Below, in pieces: positions 45,311-55,366 of a stretch of DNA of 64,000 nucleotides; the first letter of the stretch is position 1; each line of letters starts with the position of its first letter. The position numbers and the translations under genes are program-made. The DNA comes from Arthrobacter sp. PGP41 (lineage in GTDB: Bacteria; Actinomycetota; Actinomycetes; Actinomycetales; Micrococcaceae). The DNA lies in contig NZ_CP026514.1 in NCBI RefSeq assembly GCF_002953935.1, forward strand, positions 2,356,001 to 2,420,000. The letters run 5' to 3'. Below the pieces are notes generated by a model. That model searched no databases. It was given only the letters and a program-made list of their open reading frames with translations, and had not been told where the DNA came from.

Positions 45311-47323
45311 ATGACCAACCCCCTCCTGGCGCCCAGTCCCCTGCCGTACGGACTTCCTCCCTTCGCCGATATTGAACCCGCACATTACGAGGAAGCCATT
45401 GAGGCGGGCCTCGCCGAACACCTGGCAGAGATCCAGGCCATCGTGGACACACCGGCACCGGCCACCTTCGACAACACGGCGCTTGCAATCGAGCGCTCCG
45501 GCCGCCTGCTGGACCGGGCCGCCGCTTCCTTCTTCACACTGGTGTCAGCGGACGCGTCGGACCGGATCCGCGACCTTGAAACAAAGCTTTCCCCGCTCTT
45601 CTCAGCCCACCAGGACGAGATCTTCCTGAACCGGGGACTTTTCGAGCGCTTTGCCGCCATAGATACGGCCGAATGTGATGCCGAGTCCACCCGGCTGGTG
45701 GAGGAATACCTCAGGGAATTCCGGCAGTCCGGCATCCAGCTCGACGGCCCTGGCCAGGAAAGGCTCCGCGCCATCAACGCCGAACTCTCACGGCTGGGCA
45801 CGGAGTTCGGACAGCGGGTCAAGGAAGGAATGAAGTCGGCCGCCCTCCTGCTGGACCATGCCGGGGATCTGGCCGGCCTGCCGGCGGATGACATTGCCAG
45901 CGCCGCGGAGGCTGCCCGGGCGGCCGGTCATGCCGGGAAGTTCCTGCTGACGCTCATCCAGCCCAGCAACCAGCCTGCCCTGGCCGCACTCGAAAACCGC
46001 GACGTCCGCCGTCGGCTCTTCGAAGCGTCCGTAGCCCGGGGCAGCGGCGGCGGCAGCCTCGACGTGCTGGACCTGGCAACGTCAATGGCGCGGCTCCGCG
46101 CCGAGAAGGCGGCGCTGCTCGGCTTTGCCAACTACGCCGAGCTGGTAGTGGACCGCCAAACTGCTCCGGACTTCGAATCGGTCCAGGCCATGCTTGGCCG
46201 CATGGCGCCGGCAGCCGTGCGGAACGCAGACGCCGAAGCGGCGGCGCTGGCCGAGGCTGCAGGCCATCCGCTGGAAGCCTGGGACTGGGCCTTCTATTCC
46301 GCCAGGGTCCGCCGCGAGAAGTATTCGGTGGACGAACAGGCGCTGCGTCCCTATTTCGAACTTGACCGGGTCCTGGCCGACGGCGTCTTCTTCGCCGCCA
46401 CTTCCCTGTACGGCATCACGTTCCACGAACGGGACGATCTCTCCGGCTACCACCCCGATGTACGCGTCTGGGAGGTCAGGGACGAAGACGGGGAGGGACT
46501 GGGGCTGTTCCTGGGCGACTACTACACCCGCGAGTCCAAGCGCGGCGGGGCATGGATGAATTCCCTGGTTGAACAGTCGGCGCTGCTGGGGACAAAGCCT
46601 GTTGTCATCAACAACCTGAACATCTCGAAGCCGCCGGCGGGCGAACCGGCCCTTTTGACCCTGGATGAGCTGCGGACCACGTTCCACGAATTTGGCCACG
46701 CCCTGCACGGGCTCTTCTCCAACGTTACGTACGCCCGGTTTTCCGGCACGTCGGTTCCCCGCGACTTCGTTGAGTACCCGTCCCAAGTCAATGAGATGTG
46801 GATCATGTGGCCCGAAGTCCTGGAAAATTATGCGCGCCACCACGCCACCGGGGAGCCGTTGCCGGCCGCCGTCGTGGAGAAGCTCAACGAATCCCGGCTG
46901 TGGGGCGAGGGTTTTGCCACCACCGAGTACCTGGGCGCGGCGCTACTGGACCTCGCCTGGCATGTCCTCGGGGCCGGCGATGTTCCCGAAGACGCCATAG
47001 CCTTCGAAGACAAGGCCCTCGCTGCCGCCGGCATCGCCCACGCCCTGATTCCGCCGCGCTACCGCACCGGCTACTTCCAGCACGTCTTCGCGGGCGCAGG
47101 GTACGCGGCGGGCTACTACTCCTATATCTGGAGCGAGGTTTTGGACGCGGAAACAGTGGACTGGTTCACCGAAAACGGCGGCCTGACACGCGCCAACGGC
47201 CAACGCTTCCGCCAGGAGCTGCTGTCCCGGGGCAACAGCCGGGACCCGCTGGAATCCTTCCGCACCCTCCGCGGCCGCGACGCCCGGCTGGAACCGCTGC
47301 TGAAGCGCCGCGGCCTGGAGTAA
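45311..47323 (+). CDS. M3-family oligopeptidase (Dcp/OpdA-like)
   Basis: The 670-residue cytoplasmic zinc metallopeptidase has the M3 motif FHEFGHALHGLF with the third ligand Glu about 28 residues on (PSQVNEMW). The C-terminal substrate-closing region has RYRTGYFQHVFAGAGYAAGYYSYIWSEVL-type residues with the Tyr/His pair. It degrades short peptides, probably as dipeptidyl carboxypeptidase or oligopeptidase A. GAAAGG precedes ATG 45311. It stands alone between a gene remnant and a dispersed palindrome. Confidence 0.92.
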   Translation: MTNPLLAPSPLPYGLPPFADIEPAHYEEAIEAGLAEHLAEIQAIVDTPAPATFDNTALAIERSGRLLDRAAASFFTLVSADASDRIRDLETKLSPLFSAHQDEIFLNRGLFERFAAIDTAECDAESTRLVEEYLREFRQSGIQLDGPGQERLRAINAELSRLGTEFGQRVKEGMKSAALLLDHAGDLAGLPADDIASAAEAARAAGHAGKFLLTLIQPSNQPALAALENRDVRRRLFEASVARGSGGGSLDVLDLATSMARLRAEKAALLGFANYAELVVDRQTAPDFESVQAMLGRMAPAAVRNADAEAAALAEAAGHPLEAWDWAFYSARVRREKYSVDEQALRPYFELDRVLADGVFFAATSLYGITFHERDDLSGYHPDVRVWEVRDEDGEGLGLFLGDYYTRESKRGGAWMNSLVEQSALLGTKPVVINNLNISKPPAGEPALLTLDELRTTFHEFGHALHGLFSNVTYARFSGTSVPRDFVEYPSQVNEMWIMWPEVLENYARHHATGEPLPAAVVEKLNESRLWGEGFATTEYLGAALLDLAWHVLGAGDVPEDAIAFEDKALAAAGIAHALIPPRYRTGYFQHVFAGAGYAAGYYSYIWSEVLDAETVDWFTENGGLTRANGQRFRQELLSRGNSRDPLESFRTLRGRDARLEPLLKRRGLE

Positions 47324-47329
47324 GGGTTT

Positions 47330-47393
47330 CCAAGTAGGTAGCGCTAAGTGTCGTTTTGAACCTCCAAAACGACACTTAGCGCTACCTACTTGG
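47330..47393. repeat. dispersed long palindrome, copy 2
   Basis: Two perfect 29-bp arms (47330-47358 and 47365-47393) surround a 6-bp loop. The core GTAGCGCTAAGTGTCG differs by one base from copy 1 at 8854-8921. It lies seven bases after the M3 peptidase stop, between convergent genes. Confidence 0.9.
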
Positions 47394-47402
47394 GATAAAC
47401 GA

Positions 47403-47446
47403 ACGACGGCGGCGGGTCACCTTCCCAGGTGACCCGCCGCCGTCGT
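47403..47446. terminator. bidirectional terminator between M3 peptidase and pdxS
   Basis: A perfect 20-bp stem with arms starting ACGACGGCGGCGGGTCACCT has a TCCC loop. It is followed by CTTTT on the plus side and CGTTTA on the minus side. It serves both convergent transcripts. Confidence 0.85.
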
Positions 47447-47462
47447 ACTGCTTTTGAAGCTG

Positions 47463-48389
47463 TTACCAGCCGCGCTCGGCAAGGCGGTGTGGCTGGGGGA
47501 TCTCGTCGACGTTGATGCCCACCATGGCTTCGCCCAGGCCGCGGGAGGCCTTGGCGATGACGTCGGGGTCATCGAAGAAGGTGGTGGCCTTCACGACCGC
47601 CGCGGCGCGCTGGGCGGGGTTGCCGGACTTGAAGATGCCGGAGCCGACGAACACGCCGTCAGCGCCGAGCTGCATCATCATGGCCGCGTCGGCCGGGGTG
47701 GCGATGCCGCCGGCGGTGAACAGCACCACGGGGAGCTTGCCGGCGGCGGCAACTTCCTTGACCAGTTCGTACGGTGCCTGCAGTTCCTTGGCCGCAACGT
47801 ACAGCTCGTCCTCGGGCAGGGCCGCAAGCTTGGCGATCTCGGAACGGATCTGGCGCATGTGACCGGTGGCGTTGGAGACGTCGCCGGTGCCGGCCTCGCC
47901 CTTGGAACGGATCATCGCGGCGCCCTCGTTGATGCGGCGCAGCGCCTCACCAAGGTTGGTGGCACCGCAAACGAAGGGAACCTTGAAGTTCCACTTGTCG
48001 ATGTGGTTGACATAGTCGGCCGGGGTCAGGACCTCGGACTCGTCGATGTAGTCCACGCCCAGGGACTGCAGGACCTGGGCCTCCACGAAGTGGCCGATCC
48101 GGGCCTTGGCCATGACGGGGATGGACACGGCATCGATGATCTGGTCGATCATGTCCGGATCCGACATGCGGGACACGCCGCCCTGGGCGCGGATATCGGC
48201 CGGAACGCGTTCCAGCGCCATCACAGCAACGGCACCGGCGTCCTCGGCGATGCGGGCCTGTTCGACGTTGACGACGTCCATGATGACGCCGCCCTTGAGC
48301 ATCTCAGCCATACCGCGCTTGACGCGGTTGCTGCCCGTGACAGTGTTCGCGGACGAACCGGCTTCGCTGCTTACATCAGGTGTAGACAC
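47463..48389 (-). CDS. pdxS: pyridoxal 5'-phosphate synthase lyase subunit PdxS
   Basis: The 308-residue TIM-barrel enzyme makes PLP from ribose 5-phosphate, glyceraldehyde 3-phosphate and ammonia from PdxT. Lysines that bind intermediates lie in [15 protein letters not shown] and [33 protein letters not shown] is the family N-terminus. GTG 48389 has AGGGG upstream; the longer frame to 48458 has no support. The 143-bp upstream gap carries TAGTAT as a possible -10. pdxT is separated from it by opposing genes. Confidence 0.96.
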   Translation of the reverse strand: MSTPDVSSEAGSSANTVTGSNRVKRGMAEMLKGGVIMDVVNVEQARIAEDAGAVAVMALERVPADIRAQGGVSRMSDPDMIDQIIDAVSIPVMAKARIGHFVEAQVLQSLGVDYIDESEVLTPADYVNHIDKWNFKVPFVCGATNLGEALRRINEGAAMIRSKGEAGTGDVSNATGHMRQIRSEIAKLAALPEDELYVAAKELQAPYELVKEVAAAGKLPVVLFTAGGIATPADAAMMMQLGADGVFVGSGIFKSGNPAQRAAAVVKATTFFDDPDVIAKASRGLGEAMVGINVDEIPQPHRLAERGW

Positions 48390-48532
48390 AAAAACCCCTA
48401 TGGGTAGATAGATGACCTTCGCCGGGGTGCAGGGCGGCACGGAGATGCCGATGTACACTCACCGGGTTGCCGGATCCATTGACCGGGCAGTCCTAATACT
48501 AGTCTCACCGCAGCCAGCAGGCTTAATTCGCC

Positions 48533-49156
48533 TTAATCAGCAGGCGACGGCTCGGCGAGGGACTGGCGCCGGACGGATAGTACTCGCTGCACCACCGTGA
48601 TGAAACTCGCGATGGCCAGCAGAAGGAGCGTCACCAGCAGCACCACCTCCGGAAGCCCCAGGCCCGTGAAGCCGGTGACAACCAGCACCGATACCAGGCG
48701 CTCGGCCCGCTCCGCGATCCCGGTGTTGGCCGTGAAGCCCAGCGATTCGGCTTTCGCCCTGGCATACGAAACCACCATGCCAAGAACCAGGCAGACCGTG
48801 GCTGCCACTGCAATGGGAATGTTCGCCCCGCCGGTGAAAAACCACACGGCCAGGCCGGCGAACAGGGCGCCGTCGGCTATCCGGTCGAGCGTGGAGTCGA
48901 GGAAGTTGCCCCACCGGCTGCCCACCTCCCGCATCCTGGCCATGATGCCGTCCAGGACATCGGAGAAGATAAACGCGGTGATGAACAAGGTCCCCCACCA
49001 AAGCTGGCCGAGCGGATAAAAGACCAGGGCACCCACCACGACACCGGCGGTGCCGATGACGGTTACGGCGTCCGGCGAAACACCGATCTTGAGGAGCCAG
49101 CGGGCAAGCGGGGTGAACAGCGCGGTGAAGAAACCGCGGGCGTGCCTATTCAGCAT
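48533..49156 (-). CDS. pgsA: phosphatidylinositol phosphate synthase (CDP-alcohol phosphatidyltransferase)
   Basis: The 207-residue membrane enzyme has the complete motif DG-x2-AR-x8-G-x3-D-x3-D (DGIMARMREVGSRWG...D...D) and about six helices. In actinobacteria the enzyme next to the HIT protein and thrS transfers inositol phosphate to CDP-diacylglycerol. ATG 49156 gives the usual MLNRHARGFF start and overlaps the HIT stop by 11 bases. The acyltransferase and PimA genes that follow pgsA in mycobacteria are absent; pdxS comes next. Confidence 0.9.
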   Translation of the reverse strand: MLNRHARGFFTALFTPLARWLLKIGVSPDAVTVIGTAGVVVGALVFYPLGQLWWGTLFITAFIFSDVLDGIMARMREVGSRWGNFLDSTLDRIADGALFAGLAVWFFTGGANIPIAVAATVCLVLGMVVSYARAKAESLGFTANTGIAERAERLVSVLVVTGFTGLGLPEVVLLVTLLLLAIASFITVVQRVLSVRRQSLAEPSPAD

Positions 49157-49733
49157 CCGTCTCCCCGGGCCAGGCGTCGGCCACCTGCTGGCGGACCTCG
49201 TCGAGGGTCTGCGTGATGGCCTTGGTCTGGGCGATGATCGGGAAGAAATTCCCGTCACCGCCCCAGCGGGGAACGATGTGCTGGTGGAGGTGCGCCGCGA
49301 TTCCGGCGCCGCCCACGACGCCCTGGTTCATGCCGAGGTTGAATCCTCCCGGGTTGGCCACTTTCCGCAGGACTTTCATGGCGGTCTGGGTGAGCTCCGC
49401 GAACTCGGCGGTCTCGTCGAGGGTCAGGTCGGTGTAGTCCGGAATGTGGCGGTAGGGGCACACCAGGAGATGGCCGGGGTTATAGGGAAAAAGGTTCAGC
49501 ACCACGTAGCACGTCTTTCCGCGGTGGACGATGAGGGCTTCCTCGTCTGTCCGGCCGGGGCCAATGCAGAACGGGCAGTCGTTCTCATTCTTGAACTGGT
49601 GCTGCCCGCCTTTGATGTAGGCCATGCGGTGCGGAGTCCACAGGCGCTGGAAGGCGTCCGGGACACCGGCGAGGTCAAAGTCGTCGGTAACGCCGGCATC
49701 GCCTGGATACCCTGCTCCTGTGTTCTCCTGCAC
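49146..49733 (-). CDS. HIT-domain nucleotide phosphorylase/hydrolase
   Basis: The 195-residue histidine-triad protein has the HLHQHIVPRW motif near residue 150, an N-terminal CPFC-type half zinc motif (ENDCPFCIGPG) and VVLNLFPYNPGHLLV. Its counterpart in Mycobacterium tuberculosis (Rv2613c, same position between thrS and pgsA) is a diadenosine tetraphosphate phosphorylase, so it likely cleaves Ap4A-like nucleotides. It starts at GTG 49733, 18 bp after thrS. Confidence 0.9.
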   Translation of the reverse strand: MQENTGAGYPGDAGVTDDFDLAGVPDAFQRLWTPHRMAYIKGGQHQFKNENDCPFCIGPGRTDEEALIVHRGKTCYVVLNLFPYNPGHLLVCPYRHIPDYTDLTLDETAEFAELTQTAMKVLRKVANPGGFNLGMNQGVVGGAGIAAHLHQHIVPRWGGDGNFFPIIAQTKAITQTLDEVRQQVADAWPGETDAE

Positions 49734-49751
49734 CGTGCTGTTCCGTTTCCG

Positions 49752-51761
49752 CTAGCTGGTCCGGTTACGGACGGCTTCCGTGATCCGCTTGACTGCCTCT
49801 GCCACGGGCACGCCGTTGTCCTGGCTTCCGTCCCGGAAGCGGAACGAGACTGCGCCTGCCTCGGCGTCATCCCCGCCGGCGATCAGCACGAACGGGATCT
49901 TGTCCTTGCTGGCGGTGCGGATCTTCTTCGGGAACCGGTCCGAGGAGGTGTCCACCTCGGCACGGATGCCTGCGGCCTTGAGCTGGTCGACGACGTCGAA
50001 CATGTATTCATTGAACGTTTCCGCCACGGGGATGCCCACCACCTGCACCGGGGCCAGCCAGGCGGGGAAGGCGCCGGCGTAATGCTCGGTGAGCACTCCC
50101 ATGAACCGCTCAATCGATCCGAACAGGGCGCGGTGGATCATAACGGGCCGCTGGCGCGTGCCGTCTGCCGCCTGGAATTCCAGTTCGAACCGTTCCGGCA
50201 GGTTGAAGTCCAGCTGGATGGTGGACATCTGCCAGGTCCGGCCCAGGGCGTCCTTCGCCTGCACGGAGATCTTGGGGCCGTAGAACGCGGCCCCGCCCGG
50301 ATCAGCGACAAGTTCCAGGCCTGATTCCTCGGCCACTTCGGCGAGGGTCCGGGTGGCTTCCTCCCAGGCGGCGTCGTCACCGACGAACTTCTCCGGATCC
50401 TTGGTGGAAAGCTCCAGGTAGAAGTCGTTCAGGCCGTAGTCCTTGAGCAGGTCGAGCACGAACGTCAGGGTCTTGGTGAGCTCACCCTTCATCTGCTCGC
50501 GGGTGCAGTAGATGTGGGCGTCGTCCTGTGTCATGCCGCGGACCCGGGTCAGCCCGTGCACCACGCCGGACTTCTCGTACCGGTACACGGACCCGAATTC
50601 GAACAGCCGCAGGGGCAGCTCACGGTAGGAGCGGCCGCGGGACCGGAAGACCAGGTTGTGCATGGGGCAGTTCATCGGCTTGAGGTAGTAGTCCTGGCCG
50701 GGTTTGCGGACGGTGCCGTCTTCATTGAGTTCGGCGTCCACATGCATGGCCGGGAACATGCCGTCCTTGTACCAGTCCAGGTGGCCCGAGACCTCGTACA
50801 GGTGGCCCTTGGTGATATGCGGCGTGTACACGAACTCATAGCCGGCCTCAACATGGCGCTGCCGGGAGTAGTCCTCCATCTCCTTGCGGATGATGCCGCC
50901 CTTGGGGTGGAAGACCGGAAGGCCCGAGCCGAGTTCGTCCGGGAAGGAGAACAGGTCCAGTTCAGAGCCGAGCTTGCGGTGGTCCCGGCGTTCGGCCTCG
51001 GCGATGCGCTCCTGGTAGGCCTTGAGCGCGTCCTTGGTGGGCCACGCAGTGCCGTAGATCCGCTGCAGCTGCTGGTTCTTCTGGTTGCCCAGCCAGTAGG
51101 CGGAGGACGAACGGGTGAGGGCGAAGGCATTGGAGATCAGCTTGGTGTTGGGCAGGTGCGGCCCGCGGCAAAGGTCGCACCAGACGGTGGTCCCGTCCTT
51201 GCGCTCCACGTTGTCGTAGATGGTGATGTCGCCGGCGCCGACCTCAACGTTGACGCCCTCGCCGGCCTCTGCGGCTTCATTCTTCTTGCCAAGGAGTTCA
51301 AGCTTGTAGGGCTCGTCCTTCATCGCTTCGCGGGCCTCGTCCTCGTTGACCACGCGGCGGACGAACTTCTGGTTCTGGTTGATGATCTTCTGCATCATCT
51401 TTTCGAGGGTCTTGAGGTCCTCGGGAGTGAACGGCTCGGCAACATCGAAATCGAAGTAGAAGCCGTCGGTGATGTACGGGCCGATGCCCAGTTTGGCGTC
51501 CGGCCGCAACTGCTGGACGGCCTGTGCCATGACGTGGGCGGTGGAGTGGCGGAGGACGTTGAGCCCGTCCGGGGAATCGATGGTTACGCCCTCGACGTCA
51601 GCGCCTTCAGGCAGCTCCTGGTCCAGGTCCTTAAGCTCGCCATTGACGCGGGCAACAACAACATCACGGCGCTCAAAGAAGAGTTCCGCACCGGTTGTCC
51701 CGGTAGTCACCTTGGTCTCTTCGCCATCGACGAGAAGGGTGATCTGCTGGGCATCTGACAC
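49752..51761 (-). CDS. thrS: threonine--tRNA ligase
   Basis: The 669-residue synthetase has a TGS domain (about 1-65), an editing domain with [11 protein letters not shown] and [11 protein letters not shown], a class II catalytic core with [18 protein letters not shown] and [14 protein letters not shown], and a C-terminal anticodon domain. It charges tRNA-Thr and edits Ser-tRNA-Thr. The start is GTG 51761. It heads the thrS-HIT-pgsA row conserved in actinobacteria. The 116-bp gap to dnaE2 shows no T-box. Confidence 0.97.
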   Translation of the reverse strand: MSDAQQITLLVDGEETKVTTGTTGAELFFERRDVVVARVNGELKDLDQELPEGADVEGVTIDSPDGLNVLRHSTAHVMAQAVQQLRPDAKLGIGPYITDGFYFDFDVAEPFTPEDLKTLEKMMQKIINQNQKFVRRVVNEDEAREAMKDEPYKLELLGKKNEAAEAGEGVNVEVGAGDITIYDNVERKDGTTVWCDLCRGPHLPNTKLISNAFALTRSSSAYWLGNQKNQQLQRIYGTAWPTKDALKAYQERIAEAERRDHRKLGSELDLFSFPDELGSGLPVFHPKGGIIRKEMEDYSRQRHVEAGYEFVYTPHITKGHLYEVSGHLDWYKDGMFPAMHVDAELNEDGTVRKPGQDYYLKPMNCPMHNLVFRSRGRSYRELPLRLFEFGSVYRYEKSGVVHGLTRVRGMTQDDAHIYCTREQMKGELTKTLTFVLDLLKDYGLNDFYLELSTKDPEKFVGDDAAWEEATRTLAEVAEESGLELVADPGGAAFYGPKISVQAKDALGRTWQMSTIQLDFNLPERFELEFQAADGTRQRPVMIHRALFGSIERFMGVLTEHYAGAFPAWLAPVQVVGIPVAETFNEYMFDVVDQLKAAGIRAEVDTSSDRFPKKIRTASKDKIPFVLIAGGDDAEAGAVSFRFRDGSQDNGVPVAEAVKRITEAVRNRTS

Positions 51762-51877
51762 GGGTGTCTCCTATTCAAAGTTAAGGCTTCATAGCTTGTG
51801 GCATACGGGGACCACAGCCAGCCATCGTCAATGCTATCGGTTCCGCTCAGGCCCGACCAACGCGGCGCACCCGAGGA

Positions 51878-54800
51878 TCAGCCGCTGAATCCCGTGATGG
51901 CGAGGGTGCGGGTGATTCCGTCCAGGGGGTGCCGGGCCTCCGGTTCCTGCGCCTGGGAACCCTGGAACGGCAAGGTTTCGGTGCGGCTCAGGTCCCAGGC
52001 CATGCTCGCGCTCAGGCTTATTCCCCGCGGGCCGGTCCGCCTGGTGGTGCCACGGATCAGGAGCAGCCGGGTTCCAAAGAGGAGCATTCCTGCCTTTTCC
52101 TGGGCTTCATGGAAGAAGACCGAATCTATGCAGCCGGTGCCGTCGTCGATGCTGATGAAAACTACCCGCCGGCCGCCCCGCATGGGCGGCGTCTGGGTTG
52201 CCACGCGAACCCCGGCCACCAGCACTTCCGTCCCGTTCCGCAGTCCGAGGAGCTTATCCGCCGTGGTGACTCCCAGCCTGTTGAGCATCGGCCGGTGGCT
52301 GTCCATCAGGTGGCTGCTGACATCAACAGCCATAAGGTCGAGTTCGGCCCGCACATTCTCCACCAAGGTTGGCGCCGGCAGCCCCGGCTTGACGTTGCGC
52401 AGCTCAACATCCCCCAAAGGCAGGGAGAGCTGCCCCTCGATAACCTCCACTCCTTTCCGTCCACTGCCGGAACCTTGGAGTTTTTGCAGATGTTGGACAA
52501 GGTCCGCACGGTTTGCATTGCCGCCTGCCTCCCGGTGAAGGGAATCAAAAGCGCCCAGCTGGGCCAGCCTTTTGATGCCGGGCTTGCTGATCCTTGACCG
52601 TGCCCTCAGGTCAGCGAGGGAGTCGAAGGGCTGGCCGGCGACGATCCGCTTAAGTTCTGTTGCGGACAATCCGTAAATGCCGTTCAGGCTTAGCCTGATT
52701 CCCAGTTTTCCTTCATCCGGGCCTTGCCCTACCCGTTCCACCCGGTACTCCGCCTTGCTTCGGTTGATGTCCAACGGGAGGATCGTGATCCCCAGGCGCC
52801 GGGCTTCCGCTACCAGCAGCCTTTTGGGGTACATCCCGGGATCGTGTTCCCACAGCCCGGCAAGGAATGCTTCGGGATGGTGAGCTTTCAGCCAGGCAGA
52901 CTGGTATGTGGGGACGGCAAAGGCAGCACCATGCGCCTTGCAGAATCCGAAGCTTCCGAAGGCTTTCAAGGTCCCCCAGACGTTGTCCACCACAGCGGGT
53001 GCGTAGCCCCTTTCCCTAGCCGCTTTGCGGAAGAACTCCTCCACGCCCGGCTCAAGGGCGTCGTTGCCCAATGCACGGCGGAACTCGTCCGCCCGTGCAA
53101 GTCCGCAGCCTGTCATGACGTCGAAGGTCTTCAGGATCTGTTCGTGGAAAACGGTGACGCCGTGGGTCTCCGCGAGGACCGGTTTCAGGTCCGGATGGGG
53201 GTACACCTCGGGGGCGAAACCATGCCGGTGCTCAAGGAAGGGCCGAACCATGTCCGATTTCATGGGGCCGGGGCGGAACAGTGAGATATCGATGATGAGG
53301 TCGTTGAATTCCCGGGGTGCCATCTTGCCGATGAGCTCACGCTGCCCGGGCGATTCAATCTGGAAGCAGCCCAGGGTGTGGGTGCTCCTGATCAGTTCAA
53401 AGGTGGCTTCATCATCCAGCGGGACGGCATTGAGGTCGATGCGTCCGTTGTCCGCAATGTAGTCGGGACCGGCACCGTCCGGACCAGGTGAATGCTTTCC
53501 GGCTGCCACCACTTCTTCCTTGGAGGGGTGGATACGGATGACTTCCCGCACGGCAAAAGCCATGGCGCTTTGCATCCGGACCCCAAGGACATCAAGCTTG
53601 AGCATGCCCATGGGATCCATGTCGTGTTTATCGAACTGGCTCATGGGGAGGCCAAGTCCACTGGGCTGCACAGGAGTGCGGTCAAGCAGGGTTGCGTCGC
53701 CAAGGATCACGCCGCAGGGATGCATGGAGATATGCCGGGGCAGCCTGTCAAGGCGTTCCGTCAGGTCCACCAACAGATCAAGTTGCTGGTTTCCATCCAG
53801 GTCCCGCTGTTCCACCCGGCCGGCGAACTCCCGAAGTTCAGGTTTTTCCTGGAGTGCTTCACGGAAGTTGCGGGCAGAAAAGCGCCACAGCTGCTTTGCA
53901 ATCTCCCCCACCTCGTCGTCGTCCATGCCCAGCGCCATGCCGGCGTCCCGCACTGCACCCCTGGCCCGGTAGCCATTCTGCATGCTCATCAGGGTGACCC
54001 GCTCGGTACCAAAGCGCTGAAAAATCCGGTGGTAGACGTTGTGCCGCTCCGCGCTTTCAACGTCGATATCAATATCCGGAAGTGTTGCCCGGTCCTGCGA
54101 CAGGAAGCGTTCGAAAATCAGGTCATGCTGCAGGGGGTTCACCTGGCTGACGTCGATCAGGTAATTGACCAGGCTTGAGGCGCCGGATCCACGGGCTGCT
54201 GCCCGCACTCCCATTTCCTGGATCATGCGGGACACCTCGGCAACCGTCAGGAAATAGGAGGAGAAGCCAAGGTTGCGGATGATGCCCAGTTCGTGATCGA
54301 GCCGGGAGCGCATCCTTTGTCCGGCAGTACCAGTAATTCCCGGGAACCGCCTGGTGATTCCAGCCTGGCACCGCTGGACGAGTTCAAGATGCGGATCCTG
54401 GCTGATCCCGATCACTGAAGCTTCCGGCACCACGGGCTGCTTCCACCCCATGTCCGTGACCGGATCAATCCTGCAAAGGTCCGCCAGCGCCTCGGTCTGC
54501 TTCATCAGTTGCTTGAGGTCCGCTGCGCCATAGCCTGCCGCAGAAATGATCTCCTTGCCCAGGCGGAGCATCTCCGCGGAGGATTTAAGCCAGCCTTGGC
54601 CTGTTGGCTGCAGCAGGGGCTCTTCCGCGAGTTCCGGCAGGGATTTCAGGGTGCGTGCTGAGTCGAGCACATCCGCGGTGGGTGCTCCGTCTGCAGCGCA
54701 GTACCGGACGGCGTTTGTCAGGATTGCAGGAACATGATGCTCTTCTGCCAGCTTGAGCATGCGGACAGCATGGGCTGTACTCAAGGGCTTTCCGGGTGCG

Positions 54801-55366
54801 CTGAGCTGGGAGACTATCTCGGCAACCAAAGTGCCTGCGGGCATTGCGTCCAGCCATTGCATGAACAAGGTGCGCGGGCGAAGGTAGCGCCGCCCGCCCA
54901 TGGCCCGGCCGACGTCGGAATCTGGCCCGATCAGGACAGTCAACACCGGTTTCAGGGTTTGGGGATCGAGGGTTCGGGAAGCAAGTTCCGCCCTGGTCAC
55001 GGCAACTGGAACCGTTCCCCCGGATTTCCCGGAGGTACGGGCATGGGCATCTGATATCAGCCTGCAGAGCGCGCGGTAGCCCGCCCCGTTGTTGTTGCCC
55101 CGAGCCAGCACCACCACCCTGCCGGCAAGCTGGGTGCGGTGATCGTCGTCGTCGTCAAATACCGCAAGGTCAACACCCACAATGGGATCAATGCCCGCTC
55201 CCATGCATGCCTTGAGGTGTTTGATGGTTCCGTACAAACCGTCACGGTCAGTGCAGGCAAGTGCTGTTGCACCGTCAGCGGCGGCGGCCTGTGCCAGTTC
55301 CTCAGGCCAGGAGACGCCGTAGTGCGCACTGAAGGCAGTGGAGACGTGAAGATGGGTGAAGCTCAT
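51878..55366 (-). CDS. dnaE2: error-prone DNA polymerase DnaE2 (ImuC)
   Basis: The 1162-residue C-family polymerase has an N-terminal PHP domain (FTHLHVSTAFSAHYG), the palm active site PDIDIDVES (430-438) after ARGSGASSLVNYLID (391-405), and a C-terminal OB region. It lacks the tau/beta-rich tail of replicative DnaE1. DnaE2 does translesion synthesis and SOS mutagenesis with ImuB and ImuA'. A LexA box lies before the operon (55727). Its start overlaps the DUF6504 stop (ATGA). The usual partner imuB is not here. Confidence 0.95.
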   Translation of the reverse strand: MSFTHLHVSTAFSAHYGVSWPEELAQAAAADGATALACTDRDGLYGTIKHLKACMGAGIDPIVGVDLAVFDDDDDHRTQLAGRVVVLARGNNNGAGYRALCRLISDAHARTSGKSGGTVPVAVTRAELASRTLDPQTLKPVLTVLIGPDSDVGRAMGGRRYLRPRTLFMQWLDAMPAGTLVAEIVSQLSAPGKPLSTAHAVRMLKLAEEHHVPAILTNAVRYCAADGAPTADVLDSARTLKSLPELAEEPLLQPTGQGWLKSSAEMLRLGKEIISAAGYGAADLKQLMKQTEALADLCRIDPVTDMGWKQPVVPEASVIGISQDPHLELVQRCQAGITRRFPGITGTAGQRMRSRLDHELGIIRNLGFSSYFLTVAEVSRMIQEMGVRAAARGSGASSLVNYLIDVSQVNPLQHDLIFERFLSQDRATLPDIDIDVESAERHNVYHRIFQRFGTERVTLMSMQNGYRARGAVRDAGMALGMDDDEVGEIAKQLWRFSARNFREALQEKPELREFAGRVEQRDLDGNQQLDLLVDLTERLDRLPRHISMHPCGVILGDATLLDRTPVQPSGLGLPMSQFDKHDMDPMGMLKLDVLGVRMQSAMAFAVREVIRIHPSKEEVVAAGKHSPGPDGAGPDYIADNGRIDLNAVPLDDEATFELIRSTHTLGCFQIESPGQRELIGKMAPREFNDLIIDISLFRPGPMKSDMVRPFLEHRHGFAPEVYPHPDLKPVLAETHGVTVFHEQILKTFDVMTGCGLARADEFRRALGNDALEPGVEEFFRKAARERGYAPAVVDNVWGTLKAFGSFGFCKAHGAAFAVPTYQSAWLKAHHPEAFLAGLWEHDPGMYPKRLLVAEARRLGITILPLDINRSKAEYRVERVGQGPDEGKLGIRLSLNGIYGLSATELKRIVAGQPFDSLADLRARSRISKPGIKRLAQLGAFDSLHREAGGNANRADLVQHLQKLQGSGSGRKGVEVIEGQLSLPLGDVELRNVKPGLPAPTLVENVRAELDLMAVDVSSHLMDSHRPMLNRLGVTTADKLLGLRNGTEVLVAGVRVATQTPPMRGGRRVVFISIDDGTGCIDSVFFHEAQEKAGMLLFGTRLLLIRGTTRRTGPRGISLSASMAWDLSRTETLPFQGSQAQEPEARHPLDGITRTLAITGFSG

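Noticed and set aside
51762-51877. T-box or other tRNA-sensing leader before thrS
   Set aside because: No T-box sequence (TGGNACCGCG-like) is present; the same holds for the gaps before alaS, aspS and hisS.
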